From Stropharia rugosoannulata (taxonomy: Eukaryota > Basidiomycota > Agaricomycetes > Agaricales > Strophariaceae), in NCBI GenBank assembly GCA_028532985.1, contig JANCIK010000003.1, positions 2,862,001 to 2,926,000 on the forward strand: 64,000 bases of DNA, written 5' to 3'. Shown piece by piece: positions 55,162 through 64,000 of the stretch. The notes below the pieces were generated by a model. That model worked only from the letters and a program-made list of their open reading frames with translations, made no database searches and was not told the origin of the DNA. Each line of letters opens with the position of its first letter. The first letter of the stretch is position 1. The translations under genes were made by a program, and so were the position numbers.

Positions 55162-57618
55162 ATGGCAAGCGACGAGAAGAACGAGAAACTCGTCCTAGAT
55201 GGCAAGCATGTCCAGGAGATGGACGGCGAGTCTCTTCAGAGCCCAATTGATCCCCTCACGGGCGAGCACAAGCTTGTGAGGCAGCTGAAGAACAGGCATA
55301 TTGCCATGATCAGGTACCCTCGCCTTGCAATTGAGCTCGACGCGTCTCCTAACGTCTTGAACCCGCAACAGTATCGGAGGGGTCATCGGAACCGGCCTCT
55401 TCCTGGGTACCGCGAATGCCTTGCAACACGGTGGACCGGTTGGTTAGTACTCTCCGTGATTGAGGCTTCAGCGACGTTGTCTGACACCCACTAGGTTTGC
55501 TACTGGGCTATATGCTCATGGGATCTATCTGCTACTCTGTCATGGTATGCTTATGCTCATATTACCTATTCTTTTGTAACCGACATGTCTTCAAGCTTTG
55601 CCTGGGAGAGATGGTTGCGTTTTTACCTATCCCCGGTGGCCACATTAAATTGGCCGAACGTTTCGTGGACCCAGCCTTTTCGTTCACAATGGGCTGGAAT
55701 TACTGGTGCGTTATCGACTACATGTCACGACCTGCCATGTACATAGCATCTGACTTACATGTGAAGGTATAATTGGACGATAGTTTTACCGGCTGAGCTT
55801 AGTGCTGCGTCGGTTCTCATTGGATTCTGGAACCACCATATTAGTCCCGCTGTATGGGTTGCCATTTGTATGGTTGTTGTCATTGTCATAAATCTACTTG
55901 GAGCCGGTAAGTTCCTGAGCACACTACTAAATGAATAACCTACATATACGCATTACTATAAGGCGCTTACGGAGAGGCCGAATTTGTCTTTGCGTAAGTC
56001 ATCCGTTAGGATTGCGTGGAAGTAGTTTACTCATGCCTGGCAAACGTGATTTGTAGGTCAATCAAGGTCATCACAATTACAGGACTTATTATTTTAGGAA
56101 TTGTACTCGACCTTGGTGGTAGGTCGTCGTATAATCTGCTTATTATTGGGAGGTTCTTAGCTTAATGATTTTATAGGTGGTCCAGACCATGATCGTCTTG
56201 GATTCCGTTTCTGGAAGCATCCTGGCCCATTCGTACAGTTCAACAACATCGGCGGATCCAAAGGACGATTCCTGGGATTTTGGGCAGTTTTGACGCAAGC
56301 TGCTTTCTCCTACATTGGGACTGAAATTGTCGCCGTATGTTGGCCAGATGGTCTTAAATCGGATGCAGCTAATAAAAGCGATGATAGATCGCAGCTGGAG
56401 AGGCGAAAAACCCACGACGCAATATTCCCAAAGCAATCAAGCGTGTTTACATTCGTGAGTTATATCCGTACTTTATCGTAGTGCTTTCTGGGCTTACTAT
56501 TCTTTGTTTCTAGGTATTCTCCTCTTCTACATTCTTGGCACACTTGTTATTGGGTTGCTGGTTCCGTCGAACGACCCAGGACTCAACCTGTCGCAAGGCG
56601 CGGGGACGGCGGCAGCATCTCCCTTCGTTATCGCCATTCAACGTTCAGGGATCAAAGCACTTCCATCTGTACATTAACTTTACCTTTATCTCTAACCTCG
56701 TTGCTAACATCAACATCTGTCATTTAGATTATTAATGCCTGTCTTTTGACATCTGCCTGGTCAGCCGCCTCGAGTGACTTGTACACTAGCTCACGCGCTC
56801 TATGTAAGCACCTTAAGCTCGCATCGTGCCCTATTCTTATCAGCTAATCCGCACTGCAGACGGTCTCGCACTGGCTGGCAATGCGCCCAAGGTGTTCCTG
56901 AAGACAGCGCGCAACGGTCTTCCATATGTCTCCGTTATCTTCTGCGCGTGCTTTGCACTTCTCGGGTTCATGGGCGTCAAGTCTGGGTCAGGCCGCGTTT
57001 TCGGCTGGTTCTCAAACTTGACCTCCGTCGCAGGCCTCATGACATGGTTCGGAATCAGCATTACCTACATCCGGTTCTATAAGGGCATGAAAGCACAAGG
57101 TTTCGACAGGAAGACACTTCCGTTCTCATCGTCCCTCCAGCCATTCGCAGCGTATTACTCAGCGGCCGCCTGCATCATCATCTCCATTGTAAGTCGTTTT
57201 AGTGCGAATGTATCCAGCAAGAATCTAACAGTTATTCGTTGGTTATTCGTTACATTCTTAGCTGAGCGGCTGGTCAGTCTTCCTGAAAGGTTCTTGGGCG
57301 ACTGATACGTTCGTCACGAACTACCTTCCATTGGTGCTCTTCCCCATTTTGTACCTTGGCTCCAAGTTCTATTACAGGCAGCCAATAAAGAAGCCGCATG
57401 AGATGGACTTTGTCACGAACATCAAGCAGATTGAAGAGGACACGTATGTTCAAGACATCAATGTATGTTGAATCCATGCGCTGACAGGTTATCTTTTCAG
57501 ATACGATGAACCTCCTCCCGCCAATAAGGCCGAGGCGTTCTGGGCCTGGCTGGTGGGTTGACCACGCACATGCTTACTGTTGACTTGCACTTTGCTAACG
57601 ACAGATCTTCAGATGTAA
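55162..57618 (+). CDS. Amino acid permease 2 (YAT/APC family)
   Basis: Fifteen exons give 546 residues; exons start at 55162, 55372, 55495, 55596, 55767, 55963, 56057, 56177, 56388, 56514, 56728, 56860, 57262, 57501 and 57613. From the third exon on, exon lengths and phases match those of permease 1 exactly (110, 140, 31, 62, 158, 67, 155, 76, 329, 182, 52, 6). Motifs include GGVIGTGLFLGTANAL, PGGHIKLAERFVDPAF and IKALP-type loop sequences. It is a proton-coupled plasma-membrane amino acid transporter with about 12 spans. The last exon is a 6-nt ATG-TAA, giving the end W-L-M as in permease 1. The two arose by tandem duplication. Confidence 0.92.
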
Positions 57619-58075
57619 CCAAAACGCTTCCATCACGTTTTATCATGTGTTCCATTAGTATTTACATTCTCATTGTATTTTTCCACGATGTCTAACTGAA
57701 TGAATAATGACTCTCCTTTTTATGATAATAATCATGTGCGGGCTGGGATCAGAACCAGCTGGGAACATGCAATTGCTATACACATTGAATTCAAATTTGG
57801 GTTGATTGACTAGAGCGAGCGTAATGAAGGATAAAGTAAACGGAACACAAACAATAGACTCCTGGGGAAAAGACAGTCAGAAGAAAAAGACAGTGAGTGA
57901 ACAAATTGCAGATATAATAATTAAATGTCGGGTTCTAAGGAGATGAGTATACAGTAGTCGAAAAACACACAGATGATAACGAAAGAGACCTCAGTAGGGA
58001 AAAGAGTGAATCCGCTGAATGCGCAACTATGTCTTTGAGGCGGGGATATGCAGGTTAATAGCTGGGAGTCCTCCT
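57619..58075. other. Intergenic, convergent 3' flanks
   Basis: These 457 bp lie between the stops of permease 2 and the RhoGEF gene. They are A-rich on the plus strand (57830-57900) and hold no recognisable gene. Confidence 0.55.
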
Positions 58076-61000
58076 TTAGCGTTCCGACTCAGTGCGAGTT
58101 AAAACGCGTTGCATACCTCGATACCAATTCAGGGCTGCGGAGGGCGTGGGTGCATCAAAGTACAATATAGCCTTGTTGTCTACCAGGCGGAGCGCTAGAT
58201 ACGCATCGTGTCAGCCCCATACATTCCAAAGCAAAGATGAATGGGCTACGCACCATTTCCATGCACAATGCTAGCCGGCTGGGGCAGAGTCTGCATACGG
58301 AGCACGGCCCACAGATCGACAGGCGCGCCGGGATCCGTGCCCTCCGAAGAGTCGCGGCAGAGCACGAGCAGGTCGTTGCACAAAATGCCGATTAGCGGGC
58401 GTGGTGTCAGCTCAGGTGCGAGGCAGTCGACTTGCACTGTCGACGCGTCGCCTTGTGCGTTGATCGCTTCGAACGACATCACCGCCTTACGCACGACACG
58501 CGTGAGTAGCAGCGGGCCGTCCATGATAAGTCGACTGTTAATTTTTTTTAAACGTCAGGGTGGCCGGACGATAAATACAAGGCAATGGGGATGAGGTACT
58601 GACCGGTGAGGCTGCACGAGCGGGCTAGGGAACTTGCCTCGTATCCGCGCCTGCCACTGCACGAGCTTGCGTCGACTCTCCGACTCGCGTTTGCCCTCGT
58701 TCATGTTATTCGCGAGCAGCGCAATCTCTGCGAGTGCGCGCTCCAACGGATCGTCCATGTACCCGTACGTCGGTGGTGTGCTGCGGAGCAGTTCTTCAAG
58801 CTACATAACGAAAAAAGAGTTAGCATGCCCTGCGGTCTGATAATGGGAACATAGGAGGATGAACAAACCAGAAGCTTGTACCGCGGCACACGCTGCACGG
58901 GAAGGAGAAGGTACCCCTCAAGGTTGAGCTGTGTGTGCCGCGGATTTAGGCGGCACCGTTTCAGATACGTCTTGATCCGCTTGCGCTGGCTGGTCGTCAG
59001 GTTCGGGATGCCCGTCGCCACCGCGGACGCGTCGGGCATGGCATTCGGGGTGCTAGCTAGAGCCATGCTAATGCCCAATCCGACGAGCTGTGACGAGCTC
59101 GGGGACGGGGTCAGCGTCGGTACGGGTTGCACGGGTTGCGGCGCGTTTCGGTCAGACGTCCAGTACTTGACACGCTGTACCGAGCTGTCGAAGTTGCTGT
59201 TCATAGCCACACGCACGCGTCACGGTCAGCAGGGGCTCATAAATATGTAATATGGATGGAACACTTACTTGATATAACTCGAGTACATCTTCATGAACGC
59301 CGCATGCTTGACGAAGGTGTTGCCCACCGCCTTCGCAACTTCGAGCGAGAGCTGGCCGTCATGGTCCGCCTCCAAGAGCTCAGCCTGTGGTCGCATGAGG
59401 GGTGCCGCAGCACCTTCGAGAGCGGGGAGGAAGTTCTGCTGATGGAACGAGAAGAGTGCATCAATACCACCGAATACGACTCTGCGCTCTGCGGCGGGGA
59501 CGATTGTATCTTTGCTGCTTGAGCCAACACCACTTAAAAGGTTCGCTGGCGTTGCGGCAGGTTTGATGTAGATGTCGACGAGTTCCTGCAGGCCGTTCAC
59601 ATACGTCCGTTCCGTGCTATAAAAGAAAAACGAAGCAACAACATCCGTCAGTCACTCCGAACCCATACACATGAAACAAAAATGGAAAATAAACGCACGC
59701 AACAATCTCCCTGACCAGATTCGCCCTCTTCGTCTTATCGTCCTTGAATTTTCTTTCTTCACCTGACCCGCTTCCACTACTATCAGTTGTTGCGACGCTC
59801 AGCGTCTGACTCGACGTCCCACTGCGTACGCCGTTTGACTGAGCATCTGATAGCCGTAGGTGTGCTGCCGCTTCGATCATCGTTGCCGTACTCGTCATCG
59901 ACGGCTCGCGTGACAGAGCAGCTTCACCGACCGTCGGGCGACGCTGGCGCACCGCACCCGCACTTCCTTCGGCGCCTTCCGAGCCAGTGCTGTTCACGAG
60001 ACCGTTCACCGCGCTGCCATCGTCGCCCTCCGACCTGCGTGCCTCGTACATGCTCAGCGCATTCGCTCCGCCACTGCCAGTTGGGGGTATCAACCGCGCG
60101 CCAGCGCGCCCCACCTGTTGTGTGACACCCAGGTCGTTCATATCTTTGAGGTACGCCATAACCGAGCGTAGGGCGCGCATATATGCCTCCCGCGCACGTT
60201 CTGCCTCGCGGCGCATATACGCTTCACGTTCGGCTTCGTATTCGGCCTGGGACTGCGCCTGCGCTTGGACCTGTGCTTGCACATATGCATATGGACCCGG
60301 ACTCGGGCTCGCAATGGGCGTCAACGGGCCGTTGCCGTTAAAAGCCGCGCCTCCCTCGGGCACAGGTGGGCTCATCTCACCATCGCCTGCGATGACCACA
60401 CCCGGGACAAACGGCGCACTCTCTGGAATACTCACTGCCATCATTCCAGGCGCGTCGAGTGGGAGAAAACTGCGTCGTTTCGTCGCGCGCGGCGGAGCTA
60501 GACTCATGGGTGACAGAAGGCCATTTGAGCTCGACGTCGGTGATGGAGGGAACAGGCTCTGGGCCGTTGGGCTCTTTAACTGGGTCACCTGGAACGCCGG
60601 TACAGGCGGCATTGCCTCGCTGTTGAGCTGCATGCGCGGAGACAGGGACATATTCGGACTGGGTGACGGCGGGCGTACGCCCGTGAGCGTGGGCATCGAG
60701 TCCAGCATACCGGTCGTCGATAGACGCAGATCGATTTGCGGAGTCGGCGTCTCGCTCACGCGCTCGAGGTATCCCCCAGGACCCGGCCCACCAGTACCAT
60801 TGCTACCCGCAGCGGTGTGCGGCCGCGCGACGCGGGGTGGGTTCGGGCTTCCCGCCGGAGAGCCGTTCGGCGGCGAGGTTGCTTCGGGCTTGATCTTGCC
60901 CATGGACATTTTCTTAAGGAAGCCCCAACGACTGGTCTTCTCTTTGTCTTTGTCTTTCTCGCGCGACGCGCGGCGCCGACTGCTGTTGCCAGACGGAGCT

Positions 61001-62939
61001 CCCGAGACGCCGTCATGGCTTTCCGCCTTCTGAACACGCGGAGGGGCGACGGAAGAGCTTGCCGCGGTGTAGGACGATGCGCGCGTAGGCTCAATCAGAG
61101 CTGGCGGCGCTGGCGGCGTCCACATACTCTGACTGAGCTGCGGCCTGCTGGTATTCGACGTTCCTTGCGGCCGTGCATGCGGGAACGCTGGCGCCTGAGA
61201 TGTCGATAGATGTGAATTGGGGCCGAGGCTCGCGAAGCGCTTGGGGTATTCCATACCATTACCCATGACAGAAGGGCTACCAGTACCGCTGCCGGCGGTG
61301 GCATTCATATTCATGTTGAGCAAGTTCGAGCTTGACAGTGATGTTGGATAGTGAACAAGCCCTGGACGTGGGCTTGGGACAGGCAGCTCGCTTTCTATTC
61401 CGTGTGCATTAGAAGTCATTCCATTGACATGGTTTTTGGCGCGTCGAAGGTCGCCTGCGCTTTTCATTTTGCGGATTTCGCCGCCCCGCTCGTCCTGTGC
61501 ATTTCTTCCCACGGGGTAGAGCTGTGAGCGGGAATCCTGCACGGCGGCATTTCCGCGAGTGCCCTCGAAATACGCCCTGTTTGGCGTCGTGCGCGTGCGC
61601 ACAAGCGGTTTTGGCTGCGGTGCAGGAACGGAAGGAGGCGAGGTCGTTGCGCGTGAGAGGAAAGGCCCAGCACGCTCGGGGGTAATCGTATGATCTTCCT
61701 CTTCCGGAGAATTAGCATATTGGTTAGGATATGGACCCTCCTGATCAGAGAAATCATCGTTGTCCTCTGTGCCATCTGTTTCTCCTTCCCCATATTGCAA
61801 ACTGGCTGAGTTTGGCAACATGGGCGTGGAGGGTGGGTAAAGAGGGGTGACAGGCGCTTTGGCCAGTAGAGGATCGACGAGTGCTTTCCATGGCCCCTGG
61901 AAGGGATTGCTATCTACACAGAGCGTTTGAAGAGCCGGGAGTAGACAAAACCAGCTAGGGAGGGCATGAAACTTGTTGCGTCGTATGCTGATAGTATGCA
62001 GTTTATCAAGATCTGCGAGAACATCAGGAAGCGTTGATATACCGGTGGAGTCGGCAATAAGGACACGGAGATTGGAGAGGTCAGCAAGGAAGACAGGCAG
62101 GACACGGAGAGGGTTGGAAGCGACGTTAAGCTCCTCAAGGTTTTCGCATACAGCTAGGACAGGGGGCAAGGCGCCAAGGAAGTTGTTTGAGATATCGAGA
62201 GCCAGAAGACTGTGTGCAATCTGGGGCAGTACATTTGTGAGGAATGCGGGTACAGCATTGGGTGTGGAGGAGGAGCCTATCAGGAGGTGGGTAGTACCTG
62301 CAAGAAAGATTAGATGAGAGGATCGGATGCGAACTGTGAGCGGGGCGTACCTGGGGGGATGTAGAGCTGGGAGATGGGAATATTGTCGCCATGGACGATG
62401 AGGCCTGTGCCCTCGTCTGCGAGCACTGCGGCAGAGGTGCGCTCGTCGTCGTCCTTTTCGTCGTCGTCTGGATCAAGGTGGTCGAGGCCGGGCTCATCGT
62501 CCGTCTCGTCCTCGGACATGAGATGGTCGTCCTTGTTCCAGGTGACGTCGTAGGAAGCCTTCTGGGAAAGGTAAGGGGACGCGGGATAGTCGTGGGTGGG
62601 GAGCGGCGGGGGCTGGGCGGCGAGGCCGTTGGCAATGGAGGACGAGCGGGAGCGGAGGGAGTACTCGGACCAACGCGAGGGCTCCGGGACGCGGTGGGTG
62701 TTGCGTGCGGAGGCGGACTGGGCGGGGTCGGTGGCTAGCATGTGAGCGAGGGAGTCCGGGGAGACGATGAGGCCGTGGCTGTCGTCGTCGGGGGAGGCGA
62801 CATGAACGGGGCTGTAGTCGCTGGGTACGTGGCTGGAGGTGTAGGCGGAGGAGCGGGTAGACACGGAAGAGGAGGAGGAGAGCGGGGGGACGTTGTACCG
62901 CCCACTCTCGTTGACTGCCATGGCCAACGCTGAGAGCAT
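58076..62939 (-). CDS. LRR / RhoGEF (DH) / PH-like signalling protein
   Basis: Seven exons (62939-62351, 62297-59699, 59616-59269, 59196-58869, 58800-58604, 58534-58254, 58194-58076) join in phase to 1486 residues. After a Ser/Asp-rich start come about five leucine-rich repeats (LLALDISNNFLGALPP, LRVLIADSTGISTLP, LHTISIRRNKFHALP). A long disordered Pro/Ser stretch leads to a Dbl-homology domain: REIVATERTYVNGLQELV begins it and GYLLLPVQRVPRYKLLLEEL carries the conserved DH core. A PH-like domain follows (LIMDGPLLLTR...LIGILCNDLLVL, then ALNWYRGM). It should activate Rho/Cdc42-type GTPases at membranes. LRR plus DH-PH in one chain is an uncommon order. Start could be 62921 (second ATG). Confidence 0.87.
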
Positions 62940-62988
62940 GCAAGCACTGTAGACACTCGCGGCCAAACAAACAAATGATCGTTACTAT

Positions 62989-64000
62989 CTAAAAGTCATA
63001 CAGCTCGGGCCGATCCGACGCGAACCCCACCCGCTTCCCACCCGCCGCCCGGCCCTTCTCCTTTTTCGCCGGCTTCCCGGCCGGCACCCGCCGCTCCCCC
63101 GTCCCGCCTTCCACATCCAGGTGCAGCGTCTCGAACACCAGTCGTTTGCGCGTGCACCGGAAAGCCAAGTTGTTCTCCACGCTACTCCCCAGCCCCCGCA
63201 GCTCCGACAGCCGGTCGCTCGGGGGCAGTGCCGTGTGCGGCGCCGGCAGCCGCACCGTCTGCAGTAGCCCGTGGTGGCCCGGAAACACACTCAGCAACGC
63301 CGGGTTCGCCGTAAACGCCGCCACAACCAGCTCACCGTCGGCCGCCCACCCCACCTTCTCCAGCCACCCCGGGCCGCCCCACTCCGCCGCTGACAACCGC
63401 GCGTCAAGGCTGATAGATGCGCATCCGTGCGTTTGTGCACGAAGGAGCGCCCGCAACGCGTGGAGCAGCGCCAACACGGTCTGTGCATGGTCAGCACCCG
63501 GTTACGTACAAATTATCGCACCCACCTGTCCTGTCAGATCGCCCCATGCGGCCGATCCCAGCCCTGGCACGCAGATCCGCAGCGGGCCCGCCCCTGCTAC
63601 TGCCAGCGCCACGCGCAGTGCGCCCAGAACGTCCCCGCTCGCGTCCACATACGACAGGCGCCCGCTCTTCTCTGCCTCGGCAAGCACGCCCTCAGGTATG
63701 TGGCAGCCCAGGTCCAGCGGTGCGCAAAAGTCCGCGGCGTCGCTGCGCACATCAGCGCTGAACTTGATAAATCACAGAGTCACTCACGCATCAGCCACCG
63801 TCGTTTTAAATTGCTGCATTTTCTCATACCGCCACGCAATCTTCACCTTTCCCCCGCTTTTCCCGTCCTCGTCGTCCGAATCCCCGCCCGGCGGCACCGC
63901 AACGCCTTGAGGAATCCACATCAAGCCCTGCACCCACCCACGCCCATCCGCGTGCACGACACATACCCGATGTCCACTCGCCAGACCCTGTGCGCAAAAG
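62989..64000 (-). CDS. ELP4: Elongator complex subunit Elp4 (partial, 5' end beyond window)
   Basis: Visible exons: 64000-63788 (cut by the window edge), 63742-63526 and 63480-62989. The reading frame begins GLASGHRVCVVHADGRGWVQ, as in Elp4 (PAXNEB), and continues KIAWRYEKMQQFKTTV. The last exon has LPAPHTALPPSDRLSELRGL and ENNLAFRCTRKRLVFETLH, then a Lys-rich tail ending ELYDF. Elp4 forms a RecA-fold hexamer with Elp5 and Elp6 that helps Elongator modify wobble uridines of tRNA (cm5U). The intron 63743-63787 (45 nt) is the shortest I had to accept; a 30-nt alternative was rejected. The 3' end lies 50 bp from the RhoGEF start, so the two genes are head-to-tail. Confidence 0.9.

Noticed and set aside
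63743..63787. A 30-nt intron in ELP4 ending at TTCAG
   Set aside because: Too short for this genome; the next acceptor gives 45 nt and keeps phase.

Overview
This window is nuclear DNA of a filamentous basidiomycete, most likely an Agaricomycete (mushroom-forming) fungus. Genes are dense and lie on both strands. Introns are almost all 45-65 nt with GT-AG ends. Coding exons splice into proteins typical of this group: Sld2, Med7, Rpn5, mS23, a fungal 4-coumarate-CoA-ligase-like enzyme and YAT-family amino acid permeases. There are no bacterial-type operons. All exon structures below were worked out by hand from splice sites, reading phase and recalled family sequences; no search was run.

Layout. 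0-15 kb: 5' end of RRP5 (minus), SF3A2, two large disordered proteins (minus), SLD2, an F-box/LRR-like protein, RPN5 and mitochondrial ribosomal protein mS23. 15-26 kb: a possible Helitron 3' terminus, a 19-exon adenylate-forming CoA ligase, MED7, a BCL7-domain protein, a membrane CN-hydrolase resembling bacterial Lnt, and two small unknown genes. 26-42 kb: a very large charged, disordered protein, a CDC11-type septin, a MIT-domain protein, an INO80-subunit Ies1 homologue (copy A) and an alpha/beta-hydrolase with long disordered parts. 42-51 kb: decayed tandem copies of the 3' end of an F-box gene next to the intact gene, then a PlsC-family acyltransferase, TIM8, a second Ies1 homologue (copy B) and TVP23. 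51-58 kb: a decayed coding relic and two tandem amino acid permeases. 58-64 kb: an LRR-RhoGEF-PH protein and the 3' part of ELP4 (Elongator).

Most genes are single-copy housekeeping functions (splicing, replication initiation, proteasome, Mediator, INO80, Elongator, septin, Golgi and mitochondrial biogenesis) and do not form one pathway. The dynamic parts are the F-box repeat array, the duplicated Ies1 genes, the duplicated permeases and the putative Helitron end. I found no tRNA, rRNA or CRISPR, and no complete autonomous transposon. The least expected items are the Lnt-like enzyme, the BCL7 domain, the micro-exon-rich CoA ligase and the two divergent Ies1 paralogues.
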